A DNA stretch of 64,000 bases from Liolophura sinensis (GCF_032854445.1 NC_088295.1:25839385-25903384), one strand, 5' to 3'; shown: positions 41,701-51,524, counted from the stretch's first letter. Numbers and translations are program-made. Notes: generated by a model from the letters alone, not told the origin.

Positions 41701-44700
41701 ATCATTCGCATCACAATACAAATATAAAAACGCATGTCTGCGAGAAAAACTTAAATGAAGACGTATTCTGTGACCTCAAAAGTAACATATTTCAAGGGAT
41801 TTTTTTTTTGGTAAGTTTCATTCTTGAATCAACTAGTCTTCATTGTAGATCCTATTCCAAAGCACTGCAAATCTATACTATAAACTTTCAAAAGGTAAGA
41901 CTTACTGAGAACTTCCACGCTGACAGAACTATGCTGAGAATCGTCAAGTTGTGCCAGGGCATCCATTTGTTTACACACCTAGGTAACAGGTAAATAAGAA
42001 AACAAATTCAAGCTAAGCGACTCGTGAAGATATATTTAATCCACTGAAGTGTCTGTGTTCTTCCAATCATACAGTTGTTGTTTGGTCGTTGATAAATATC
42101 TATGGGAAGTGTATGATTTGACTTATATGTTCATCTGTGTGATATCTCCAAATCTAATTGTCGTATAAACACACATTCACATACCACTCATCAAGCATAA
42201 TGGACGTTCCCCATAGAAAATGCATTTTCGAAAACAACGTCAAGCACAAACTATCGTAGTGATAAAGCAGTATATCAGAAAGTATAGCAGGGAGTTAAGT
42301 CAAGAAATGCAGTCATATCTATTTGTCGATCGGATTTGTCATTTATCGTAGGAAAGTTCAACTGTTTGATGTACCTGAAGAAAACTGATCTTTCTACTGT
42401 ACCTGAAGAAAGATGTTAGTCTGTCTGACCTACCTGTAGGAAGTTGGTAGTCTGTCTGACTTACCTGTAGGAAGTTGTTAGTCTGCCTGACCTACCTGTA
42501 GGAAGTTGTTAGTCTGCCTGACCTACCTGTAGGAAGTTGTTGGTCTGTCTGACCTACCTGTAGGAAGTCGTTAGTCCGTTTGACCTACCTTTAGGAAGTT
42601 GTCAGTCTGCCTGACCTACCTGTAGGAAATTGTTAGTTCGTCTGACGTATCCCTTGAGTGCAGCTCTGCTAGTAAAGTAGCCTGTCCAGAAGCTATGAGC
42701 TCGGTGAGCGTACGGGAAGAAGTCATCACTTTTGGTTGTCCATGTTTTGTTTGCCAGGTTTAGTTGTTTCAGATAACAGGATGGAGTGGAGTAAAGTAGA
42801 TTCACTTTGGTATTGTTCAGAGTTTGCTGAATCGAAAATGAGAGAAGAATGAGTCTAATTATTTCACTTGTTACAGCAGTTTAGAGGGGTTTTGAGTGCG
42901 TTGCACAATTTACTGTATTTGAAATAAAAATTCACGCAAAAAATATATTATTTAAGATGCCAGTAAGGGTTATAATCCATTACTTTAGATGCTGAAGCCA
43001 AGACTTTTCCATCGAGATACCATCCTGCCATCTGGAATGAATAGAACTCCTTAGACAAAATGAGTAACTTGGCCATCGTCGAAGTTCTCGGTCAAATACA
43101 AAATGCTTCGTGATAAAGCGAAAATATATTACAGACAATCTTACCGCATGTGCACATGTGACTAAATATCATCCCCTACCTTACAGACAGGCGGATTGGG
43201 TCAGCTTTGCGACCTCAAAATAAAGTTAAGAGTATTTGGGGCATTTGAATTTACTGGGTAAGAACACGGTTGTCTAGGTCAAAAAGAACTCAAAGATTTT
43301 GGACACGTCTTGGCTAGATTTTGCGGTTTAGGGTTGATTATGGTTATTTTTGTTCTTTCCTGGCACTTTAGAAGCTGACATCGAAACGGAAAGATATACT
43401 TTCCGTTTGTCTCACCTGTTGGTTGACATATTTGATAATCTTGTCCAGGTTCTTGTACCAGGTCAAAGCGTCCGTGTACTGGAAATCACTGCCCATCGTC
43501 ATAATCAGATGATCGGTAGCGTAATGCTTGGCCTGCAAATATTCATGATCCTATGTACATATCAAAAAGAGAAGTGTTGAAAACTTGAAAAAGTCTGTTA
43601 TATGGACGGGACTTTTGGGGCAGAGAAAACAAGTCAAAATAATTATAAATGAAAAAAAAAAATGATTCTCAGAAGTATCATCAGGTTGTTAAGGCACCTT
43701 TATTGTAGATATCTTAAATGTGGAAAACTTCTTGTAAAATTACGTTCAGACGTAGTTCATATCAGAGCTGTGTCATACCTGATCAGCCACGTCTTTGAGG
43801 AATTGGTTAACTTTCTGCGGAACATTGTAGTCATGTAGAGACTCGTCATCCTGAAAGATTCAGAAATTAAATTATTAAACACATGACATAATGTGCTACA
43901 GAGTTCTGAATAAAGATAATTCTTTTTTCTTGAAAAAGTAAATCTTAAAAACGGGAATAAAGAATGATTTTGATATGAGTGGTGATGAAGACTTCATACC
44001 ATAACGGGGTCGCTACAGTCGTACGCAAAGCAGATGCCAGGTGGGGGTCCATATCCATCATACAAAGCTCCCGTGAACAGAGAAGAAGAAATTCCTGTGG
44101 AAAATGCAGCAGTTCATAAATTCAATGAAGGAGTAATTAACCTTTCATCATTTTTCGGATTTCTCATAAGTATAACATTTACCAAACATTTTGTTTTTCG
44201 AGACAGCGGAACTTGGCCCAGTGGTGAGACGCTCGGCTCCAAACACGGGGCAAAACAAAGAGTGGGTTCAACCCCGATCTTGGGCAGGGAAATTCTGTTT
44301 CCATGTTATCAGTGTATTATGACCATAAGCGGCCAATATTGTGAGGGCTGAAGACCACTTGAACAAAATCTGTACCCCCAGCGAAGTAAGTATGGGGTTA
44401 AACAAAACAAATATATAAAAAAAGACCAAGATCTATATTTCAACACACACACAAAAAATAACTAATAATTTTAAAAAGTCAAATATTTCAAAAGGTTTAC
44501 AGCAACATCCGGTTTATCATTAAAGAGGAGTAATACCTTAATTCTGTGTAAAATTTAGTGTCGAAGATAATACGCTTTCTTGGTGTCTAGATAAGTATTT
44601 AAGTTCAGTACATGTGATGTTTTGCTGGAAACTGTCGAAAGGTAACTTGCCTAAGTCATCGCTCCCTTCCCAAACCAATTTCCATTGTCGATGCGTTGAC

Positions 44701-47700
44701 TCGGTAATCTTTATCCTGGTAGTCAAGGCGGCCGAAAAATAAACCGTCATATCCCATCTGTAACAGACATGAGTCTACATTAAAACACACCGTCATATCT
44801 CATTTGTAACAGACATGAGTCTACATTAAAACACACCGCCTTATCCCATCTGTAACAGACATCAGTCTACATTAAAACACACCGCCATATCTCATCTATA
44901 ATAGACATGAGTCCACATTAAAACACACCGTCATATCTCATCTGTAATAGACATGAGTCTACATTAAAACACACCGCCATACCTCATCTGTAATAGACAT
45001 GAGTCTACATTAAAACACAGTCATGTCATCTGTAACAGATATCAGCCTACATTAAAACACACCGTCATATCTCATCTGAAACGGACATCAGTTAACATTA
45101 AAACACACCGCCATATCCCCTCTGTAACAGACATTAGTCTACATTTAAACACACCGTCACATCCCATCTGTAACAGACATTAGTCTACATTTAAACACAC
45201 CGTCACATCCCATCTGTAACAGACATTAGTCTACATTTAAACACACCGTCACATCCCATCTGTAACAGACATTAGTCTACATTTAAACACACCGTCACAT
45301 CCCATCTGTAACAGACATTAGTCTACATTTAAACACACCGTCACATCCCATCTGTAACAGACATGAGCCCACATTAAAACACAGTGGCATATCTCATCTG
45401 CAACTGACATCAGTTAACATTAAATCACACCGCCATATGCCATCTGTCATAGACATTAGTATACTTAAAACACACCGTCATATCTAATCTATAATAGGCA
45501 TCGGTCTACATTAAAACCCACCATCTTACCTCATCTGTAACAGACATGAGTCCACATTAAAATACACCGTCATATCTCATCTGTAACAGGCAGCAGTCTA
45601 CATTAAAACACACTATCGTATCTAATCTGTAACAGATATGAGTTAAAATTAAAACACACCGTCATATCTCATATGTAACAGATATCAGCCTACATTAAAA
45701 CACACCGTCATACCTCATCTGTAACAGACATAAGTTAACATTAAAACACACCGTCATATCTCATATGTAATAGACATGAGTCCACATTAAAACACACCGT
45801 CATACCTCATCTCTAATAGACATGAATCTGCATTAACACACCATCATATCTCATCTGCAATAGACATGACTCTACGTTAAAACGCATTATCTACTCAGAA
45901 CCCCATGGGCTTTCCGCACAGCGTTACAAAAAAATTGTTGAAGAGCTCACCTGAGCAAAGAGAGAGGCTTGTTCTCGAGAGTGGCCAAAAGGGTCGATCT
46001 GCCAGGCCACCCTGGGTCGGGCACACTCCCCAAACGTCTCCCGGAGAAAGCGGAAGCCCAAGGTGTGCTGGTCAATGATGGCGTTATAGTGAGTGGACGC
46101 CTCATCATTCATCGACCAAGCTCCCAGAATAAACTCCAGTCGACCTGAAAACAAGCCAGTAAACGTTAAGCTTTCACGGGCACAATGGATTCATCTATTA
46201 TACAGGTTCCACATTTCACCTGAACACCATGGTGCGAAATATGTGTTTCAGTATGCAACGACCATTGATCCACCATTTCTAGCTTGTTAATTTCCAGAAT
46301 TTTCTATTTCTCAGCCAGAAAATGCAATAAACAGTTTGAAAAAACAGAAATCAATCAAAATGATGATGCTAAGTTTTTCACCAACTGGAATTACCTATCC
46401 TGATGACCCAGAATGCTCGGTATGTATATATGCTACGGGTTATACGTCGTTCTTTACAAAAAAATTTAGTCATACGACCATGAGGAGTCATTAGGTGTAC
46501 TTATACAGTGTCTTCAAGTGACAGGCTGAGTAGATGGCGGCGAAGCGCTGCCGCCACTGAAGTATCATGCCGAAGACACCAGATATGACACCCCGCCTGG
46601 TCACATAATACTGACACCGGGCCAGCCAGTGCTGTTTCCTTGGTCTAACTGCTCAGTGTTGAACACGAAATAAACATATATAAAACACAAAATATCATAT
46701 TTAAAGTCGCTGGTACGGTTTTGTATGCTTGGTAATCCAATTGTTAACATTACCATAACCATAGGAAATTACATTTGACAACATAATACAATTGAATACT
46801 TCTTTGACAGCAAAGCTTCTTGTTGCTTAAGTACGTACACTGCATTCACTACCAGAACTATTTCACAAAGCGGGTACAGCAATCTCACCTTGATTGACCA
46901 GACCTTTCACGATGTGTCTTATGGTATCGTCCTGTTCATCCCACCATCGTTTAAAGAAGGCAATCTCCACATAGATAAACCTCCTGGACGGGTCCATTTG
47001 TATTTGAGGAATGACCGTATCCAGAATATATTGTACACCTGCATTTGTAGAGATAAATGAACGATTTAAGGTATTTAATTCTAAAAATTATTGGGTGTCA
47101 GACTATAGCTGTCTGCATTATTCTGTCACCATAAGGACAAAGTTCTCTAATCATCTAGAGCCAAGAAAACATTTTATGTCAAATATTGAATTAAATTCGC
47201 TTCAGGTTATATCCATATTATTGATGGAGTATATCCGGTTAATTTCTTCCATTTTTCAGTGCCGATGGTCGTTTAACGAAAGCAAACTATACAAGGTAAA
47301 AAAAAAAAAGAAATGTATTTGTTTACGATCTCCGCTATTGACAGGGTAAAAGTAAAACCATTTTCACCCGTCTCGAGCCGCACAATGACATAGGAGTCCC
47401 CAGACCAGCTCAGTCTGGCTTCCCCTCTGGCCCTACTTGAGAAGGTCTGTCAAAAACCTGCGGATGGTCGTGAGCTTCCTGCCCAGTTTCCTCCTACTAT
47501 AATGCTCGCCGCCGTCGTATAAGTGAACTATTCTTGGGTACAGCGTAAAACACCAATCAAACAAATAAATAAACAGATAAAATCAGTGTTGAACGGTATT
47601 ATATTTACGCTGGTAGTAGTATTGGTCCACGGTCATGATCCAGCCGACGTCATCATGAGTGTGAGGGACAACATGGACGTTGATCATCCCTTCTTTCACT

Positions 47701-48414
47701 GGATTACAGCTCTGAGAACAATATAATGAAGAAACAGATACACCGAGGAAACATTTTGAGCAACAAAGAGAAAGCGTATAAGAAATCTTTATCATAGTTT
47801 TACGCAATGTTCAAGGCATTCTTCAAGGTGCATGTAGGAGCTGACTTTCCTGTTCTGAAAACAACCACCTTCGACAACTGATGGAGACAATACAGCGATT
47901 AATGGTGTGCTGCCACTCAGTGCTGTCTTGATTATGCTTTAATTGGAAATCCTACACATATTCGCTTGAAACAGAAGATGTATTTAGAGCACACGTGTGC
48001 CATGAAGAGATAATTTTAATACACCGTAACTCGTGTACTCGGCTCCTTCGTTTCTAAACAGCCATGGCATAATACCATTCCCAAAGCTTTCGTGGTTATT
48101 CTTATCGCTCTCATCCATGTTCTACAAATCATTAGAATTCAGGCGTCAGACTGAGCACTTAGTGAAACAACTTCTGTAGTTCCACACAAGCACGTACACT
48201 TTGATAAGCTGGTGTTGGTTACGGAAGGTGTGAGCTACATGATCACGCCTTTACCTGTCTACAGAGTAAGTTGGCCTAAACTACTAACCTCATAACCACA
48301 CGTGTCATCATCAGGAACTGACTCTCTTTGATCTGACGAGAACACAAGGGTTTTCCCCATCACCCCGAATTGAGAAGCGATGAGACCAACCAAGACGAAC
48401 ATCAAGGTCTCCAT
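32606..48414 (-). CDS. MAN2B1: Lysosomal alpha-mannosidase copy A, 26 exons, frameshift in exon 5
   Basis: GH38 exo-mannosidase that removes alpha-linked mannose from glycoproteins in the lysosome. Exons in transcript order: 48289-48414, 47609-47711, 46889-47038, 45951-46144, 44651-44757, 44000-44094, 43779-43850, 43416-43532, 42620-42826, 41906-41978, 41574-41613, 41355-41424, 40913-41035, 40345-40461, 40035-40161, 39675-39748, 38748-38975, 38196-38314, 37748-37849, 36984-37071, 36052-36138, 35520-35610, 34447-34592, 33798-33947, 33482-33590, 32606-32730. Phases agree at every junction. Lengths sum to 3,040 nt, one more than 1,013 codons, the excess being the extra base in exon 5; human MAN2B1 has 1,011 residues. 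Zinc and catalytic residues of the family are present: HTHDD (exon 2), the nucleophile Asp in IDPFGHS (exon 4), and QHHD (exon 11). An N-terminal hydrophobic stretch is a likely signal peptide. As written the protein ends in exon 5. Exon 2's 3' end is uncertain. Confidence 0.9.
32775..33112 (+). repeat. Dispersed repeat R1, copy e, in intron 25 of copy A
   Basis: More diverged: CATGGACGCTCCAGGTCAAA, ACAGTCAACAGTTTCCAATG, TATGCATCTCAATTGCACTT and a CCCCTGGGTTGG end. A full-length V-SINE follows directly. Confidence 0.65.
33112..33320 (+). mobile_element. V-SINE with tRNA head, in intron 25 of copy A
   Basis: Head GGCCTTCGTGGCCGAGGGGG-TTAGCACGCC resembles a tRNA D-arm region, with CGCTGTGAGTTCAAGCC as box B. 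The 3' end is AAATATTCTTGATTACGGCG and an AATAAATAAAT tail. The V-core itself is deleted. Confidence 0.75.
33482..33590 (-). CDS. MAN2B1: Copy A exon 25
   Basis: Reads [20 protein letters not shown] and continues [10 protein letters not shown], the C-terminal beta-domain stretch equivalent to human LFSTFTITRLQETTLVANQ. Same length (109 nt) and phase as the diverged exon at 51416-51524, with which it shares roughly half of its residues, so the two belong to different paralogues. Confidence 0.88.
35220..35460 (-). repeat. Dispersed repeat R2, intron 22 of copy A
   Basis: AATTGCAACTGACGTCACTG-type left end, TGACAAGAGGCTCGATTTCA, GTGTGGCCAGTTGCCAAC and TCTGTTTTACTC on the plus strand. Confidence 0.55.
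36984..37071 (-). CDS. MAN2B1: Copy A exon 20, cut by the duplication in copy B
   Basis: Reads [20 protein letters not shown] and continues PVNSKIFMQ, almost identical to human [22 protein letters not shown]. The donor is CAG|GCAAGT, a second GC-type donor in this gene. The duplication unit starts at 37063 inside this exon, so copy B keeps only its first 9 nt. Confidence 0.92.
37380..37600 (+). repeat. Dispersed repeat R2, intron 19 of copy A
   Basis: CTCTAACTGTTCATGTAAAT, CTAGCACCACAGCCCTAGCA then GAATTACG, ACGTTAATTGCAATACATTA. Also at 52,420-52,640 in copy B. Confidence 0.5.
39190..39436 (-). mobile_element. V-SINE with tRNA head, intron 16 of copy A
   Basis: Complete element on the minus strand: (AAAT)n tail at 39190, CAAGAATATTTCACTTATAC, core, and the tRNA-like head (GCTTAGCTGGTTAGATTGAC on its own strand) near 39,410-39,436. 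Present at the same place in copy B. Confidence 0.85.
40650..40765 (+). repeat. Dispersed repeat R3, intron 13 of copy A
   Basis: Partial: GCGCTGCCTCACTGAAAGCC, CATGCCGAAGACACCAGACA, CTCAGTCACAGAACATGTG. Duplicate in copy B at about 55,670-55,785. Confidence 0.5.
41574..41613 (-). CDS. MAN2B1: Copy A exon 11: 40-nt exon with active-site QHHD
   Basis: A very short exon reading [13 protein letters not shown], which carries the third zinc-binding His of GH38 enzymes (HHD, His446 in bovine numbering). It joins exon 10 (phase 1) and exon 12 (phase 2) to give [20 protein letters not shown], matching human [20 protein letters not shown]. Easily missed by gene finders because it is too short for an ORF scan. 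Confidence 0.92.
42375..42645. repeat. 31-bp minisatellite grown from the exon 9 donor (copy A)
   Basis: About eight extra units after the real junction. On the gene's strand each unit is ACTAACAACTTCCTACAG (end of exon 9) followed by GTAGGTCAGGCAG (start of intron 9). Most units keep CTACAG|GTAGGT, a good donor; one unit has CTAAAG. The two most distal units are degraded. Confidence 0.93.
42620..42826 (-). CDS. MAN2B1: Copy A exon 9
   Basis: 69 codons including [33 protein letters not shown] and a TNNFLQ end, matching human VLYSTPACYLWELN and DDFFPYADGPHQFWTGYF. Phase 0 on both sides. The last 18 coding bases and the following 13 intron bases are repeated in tandem downstream (see the 31-bp array), so several near-identical donors follow the real one. 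Only the first donor keeps the reading frame into exon 10 without a stop. Confidence 0.92.
44206..44412 (+). mobile_element. Second tRNA-derived SINE, intron 5 of copy A
   Basis: Head CTTGGCCCAGTGGTGAGACG fits pol III box A, and GTGGGTTCAACCCCG fits box B, spaced as in a tRNA. A unique body of about 110 bp follows. No V-core, so a different family from the others. Confidence 0.7.
44651..44757 (-). pseudogene. MAN2B1: Copy A exon 5 with a +1 frameshift
   Basis: Starts [16 protein letters not shown], the conserved stretch after the nucleophile exon. One extra base at 44677/44678 (AAATTGG where copy B has AAATGG) shifts the frame and brings TGA at 44656-44658. The copy B exon is 106 nt and open. 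The exon ends TTAG|GCAAGT, a strong GC-type donor, and joins exon 6 in phase 1. Its acceptor and first 15 bases are the seed of the minisatellite that follows at higher coordinates. Either a real null mutation or a sequencing/assembly indel beside a long tandem array. Confidence 0.85.
44743..45893. repeat. 46-bp minisatellite grown from the exon 5 acceptor (copy A)
   Basis: About 25 tandem units, imperfect, with five near-identical ones at about 45,120-45,360. Read on the gene's strand each unit is the end of intron 4 (TCTGTTACAG), the first 15 nt of exon 5 (ATGRGATATGACGGT), then GTGTTTTAATGTAGACTCATG. The first unit overlaps the real exon 5, so the array begins at a working splice site. Not a CRISPR array: no spacers, degenerate units, animal intron. 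Confidence 0.95.
45951..46144 (-). CDS. MAN2B1: Copy A exon 4: catalytic nucleophile exon
   Basis: 65 codons including one split codon, reading [20 protein letters not shown] and later [21 protein letters not shown]. The Asp of IDPFGHS is the GH38 nucleophile and a zinc ligand. Very close to human [17 protein letters not shown]. It starts after TTTTCAG and ends before GTGAGC. In the usual NGGW position this protein has LGAW. Confidence 0.93.
46525..46670 (+). repeat. Dispersed repeat R3, intron 3 of copy A
   Basis: GCGAAGCGCTGCCGCCACTG, ATCATGCCGAAGACACCAGA, ACACCCCGCCTGGTCACATA, CTGCTCAGTGTTGAACACGA. Duplicate in copy B at about 61,858-62,000. Confidence 0.65.
47376..47574 (+). mobile_element. 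V-SINE abutting exon 2 of copy A
   Basis: CCAGACCAGCTCAGTCTGGC, AACCTGCGGATGGTCGTGAG, GCCCAGTTTCCTCCTACTAT, GCCGCCGTCGTATAAGTGAA and an AAACAAATAAATAAACAG tail that runs to within about 35 bp of the exon 2 donor. It sits antisense to the gene in intron 2. Confidence 0.85.
47609..47711 (-). CDS. MAN2B1: Copy A exon 2: zinc-binding HTHDDVGW exon
   Basis: Reads SCNPVKEG, then [15 protein letters not shown] and a DQYYYQ tail. The His and second Asp of the HTHDD motif are zinc ligands in bovine lysosomal mannosidase. The acceptor is a clear CAG. The donor C|GTAAAT at 47608 is in the right phase for exon 3, but leaves out about 8 residues that orthologues have here. Translation past that donor gives KYNTVQH, which resembles the missing KNDIQH-type segment, and then a stop exactly where the tail of a SINE begins. 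See findings. Confidence 0.8.
48289..48414 (-). CDS. MAN2B1: Copy A exon 1: start codon and signal peptide
   Basis: 42 codons beginning [17 protein letters not shown], a short hydrophobic run typical of a secretory signal peptide, as expected for a lysosomal enzyme. It ends in CGYE, matching the GYE that precedes the mature GH38 domain in animal orthologues, followed by donor GTTAGT. I chose the ATG at 48414 rather than the in-frame ATG at 48495 because the upstream extension is rich in Lys/Arg and would bury the signal peptide. A V-SINE lies about 220 bp upstream. Confidence 0.85.
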
Positions 48415-48634
48415 GTTACTGGAGGTAGGCAAGAAGAAACTATCGTTCCTCTTTCTCTTCTCTGCCTGTCTCGTGAGGTGGTAATACGACACCACATGAT
48501 TTCCGAATATAGATGAATATTCATTAACTGGTAAATACAGTACTTTAGCCCCGTATCAGTTATCAGTGGAGAACAACAATACCTAGCTATGTCAAAGGCC
48601 AAGGACGGAGATAGGACCGGCGTGCCAGGTCGAC

Positions 48635-48832
48635 TTATTTATTTATTTATTTATTTGATTGGTATTTTGCGCCGCACTCAAGAATATTGTATTTATACAA
48701 AGGTGGCGAGCATTATAGTGGGAGGAAATCAGGATTAGCCCGAAAGAAACCCACGTCCATCTACACGCGGCCAGAAAACCTTTCCACATACAGCCAGAGA
48801 GGACCTCCGCATGAACTGAACTCACAGCAGCC
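48635..48832 (-). mobile_element. V-SINE upstream of copy A
   Basis: (TTTA)n at the left, TGCGCCGCACTCAAGAATAT, GCGAGCATTATAGTGGGAGG and a diverged head. It lies about 220 bp upstream of the copy A start codon and so may sit in or near the promoter. Confidence 0.75.
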
Positions 48833-51047
48833 GCACTGGTGAGATACCAGGTATAGAGAAATGTGGATGTTACACAACACTTCTTTGACTAAAACCTCGG
48901 AATACATCACAACACAAACAATCAAACAGCAGGCAAATGGGGCTTCACGGTATAGCGATCTGGGATTAATAATGCGTTCGTGATTACTTCTGGGATCACA
49001 AGACCCATACTGACGACGACATCAGAAAGGACACTGAAATCAACAGACATTACATGTGCTGCAGACACCAGGCGTGACACCAGACAGGACACTTTACAAT
49101 GCCTTAAGTACATTTTCCAAAGCTTTTGGATCCGCCACATACATGATGGGAGTTGTGGACATATACACGTGAGTTGGTCGTATGCCTGTGTTCATAACCC
49201 AAACCATGACCGACCGACCGAAAAGCAGCAAGATTCATGTAATTAGCCCCGTGTCCCATAGTACAAAGAGTTCCAAGTGCATTTTGTTCCCATTTTGTTT
49301 TTCACTTTTAGCAAGGGAAATGTCAATGTGTCAATGCAAAGTATCAGCAGATAAATTTCCATGCATCAATCTGCTAGCCTGTCCATCCAAAGATACCGCC
49401 ATAACCACACCAAATGTGGCTGGCCGGTTAAGAAGTATGAAAGTAGTTTTTTAATTGACGCAAATCGCGACGTCCAACACAGACAGCGTTTCTCCAACAA
49501 CAAACAAGACAACTGTCAAGTAATAAAGAAATAAGTGGTTTTCACAAGAATTCTTTGGGTAATATTCGCGAATTAATAAAAAAAAAATGCATGAACAACT
49601 GTTTAGTACAAATCCATGCAAGAAAACCACATCCACTCAGCATGCATCTGGGGAAATGGTGGTGATATATTCCACACAGGTTTACATTTTCTTTCTTCAT
49701 ACAATATATACAACACTGCCAGTTTTTACATACATTCGACTAACAATGTAACATCATCTTTTTTTTTGTCAAAAATATTACACTTAACATAAATTTACAT
49801 ACAATTTAAATCACAAGTTACTAAACAAAATTAAAATGACTTTATCGGATGCCACACTAATAGATATATACAGTAACAGTATACCAACAATGTAAAACCT
49901 TCAAGGACGCAAAAAGAGAAACAAAAATGTGGCTACACATTTACTATTAAAACATTCATTGAAACCATGATAGAAGGAAAAAAGGGTAGATATATGTCAA
50001 CTATTAAAAGACTTGGGTGAACAAAAAAGATAGGTATATATATTTACTTTTAAAACATTAATGGAAACAATGGGAGAACCGCTGGGAGGTTAGTTATATG
50101 TAAAATGATGTACATGTTTCTGTTAACTTTTAACCATTTATGGAAACATAAAACTTACATGGTAGCTATATATTACATATATTATTAAAATCTGTCCAAG
50201 TTCACAGGTGGCATGTAAGTAAACTCCGTGGTAAAATGTGAAGTGTAAATAATACATCATGATCTTGTAAAACACTGTATTGAAACCCACAACAAAAACA
50301 CCCATGTCCAGGACAAAAACATGGTTAACATTTAGCAGTTTCTGGAGATGCAACAACTTCTTTTTGTACCACTGTATCTTCAAATATGTGTAATTTCGCA
50401 TGTTTTTCCTTTCTTTGCCAAGGAAAGTTTTCCTTTCTTTTCTTAAGTGGTTTAATATCTGAATTATTCAATTTGAATAAAGGGTGTATCTTAAAATTTT
50501 ACAATACATGTTGCAAATTTAATCTTTACATTTTTTAAAAATTATATCACATATAACACTGAACATAATGCCAATAGATCATTCATTAAATGTACACCCC
50601 AATGATGGTAGATACCCTAAAGATTACCTGAAATACAGTACATAAAGCAAGACAAATACATGTACATGTACTTAAAACGCATTAATAGCCTCGAATTTGA
50701 AAGAAATGTTAAATTCTAAAACACATTTTAGCACTTCAAATATAAGTAAACTAATTCATATTATAACTTCCTCACCTTCGTGAAACAGCATTTAACAGTC
50801 TGTTTAACAAGAAAGCCTTTAACCAGAAAACAGCAACTCAAGAATAGCATCACTAATACAAGTAACAGCAACTTGCCAGATCTCTATTACAGTGAAAAAG
50901 AGTAAAGAAGTAAACTGCCTTCTGAGAGAGATTTGGGTTTTGAGATACATGGACGAGAAAATCACAGGGGCCACATGTGGAATATTTTACACACGGACAT
51001 GTAATATCATGAGTAGAGCATCCTCTAGGTATTATGTCACCCTAGGT
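48833..51047. other. Intergenic DNA and probable 3' UTR of the third paralogue
   Basis: Right part (about 49,500-51,047) is very AT-rich and lies just downstream of the minus-strand stop at 51048, so it is probably 3' UTR. At 49,930-50,170 there are about three diverged ~100-bp repeats (ACTATTAAAACATTCATTGA, ACTTTTAAAACATTAATGGA, ACTTTTAACCATTTATGGAA). The left part shows nothing recognisable. Confidence 0.5.
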
Positions 51048-51524
51048 TCATCTAGGCGTGAAGGCCACTTGATAGGTTCTGATCTGCATAGGTGTAAGAG
51101 TTACATCCCTTGTATCACGGTAACTCTCCTGTTTCTTGATCTCCTCAGTTCCTGAAATATATTCACACAGTTGTTATGAAGTTATGAAAGCTTGCTTACC
51201 CATTCTGTGTAATTTTATCTCCATATAAAGACTTAAAACACTTGCACAGCATTCAAAGTTGTATTTTATTCATAGAAAACAGCTGAAGATTTACAATGAT
51301 GAGAACAGAACAATAGTGAGCTTGACATATATCAGTGTAGTTTAGTTTTTTTCACACTGGCAAATTACAAAGGAAGACACAGGTAAGTAGACAAATAGAT
51401 GAATAAACTACTGACCTGTTTCTCCTACTATTTTCCATTTCAGTCTGCTGACATCAGCAGTTTTCTGGTTAGCACCTAATGTCAATTCTTCTGCACTTTC
51501 AACATTGAATGATGAAAACAAATC
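51048..51524 (-). CDS. Last two exons of a diverged third alpha-mannosidase paralogue
   Basis: Exon at 51416-51524 reads DLFSSFNVESAEELTLGANQ then KTADVSRLKW. Exon at 51048-51151 reads TEEIKKQESYRDTRDVTLTP then MQIRTYQVAFTPR and TGA. They join in phase 1 (GT donor, CAG acceptor) and correspond to exons 25 and 26 of copy A, but are only moderately similar. No equivalents of exons 20-24 are visible between 51,525 and 52,102, where copy B starts. I infer that the rest of this gene once lay to the right and was separated by the tandem duplication. The downstream 1.2 kb, AT-rich, is probably its 3' UTR. Confidence 0.85.

Noticed and set aside
44206-44280. A functional tRNA gene
   Set aside because: Box A and box B are present but the arms do not pair as a tRNA and a SINE body follows; it is also duplicated inside an intron.
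44743-45893. CRISPR-like regular repeats
   Set aside because: Units are contiguous, degenerate and without spacers, and lie in an intron of an animal gene.
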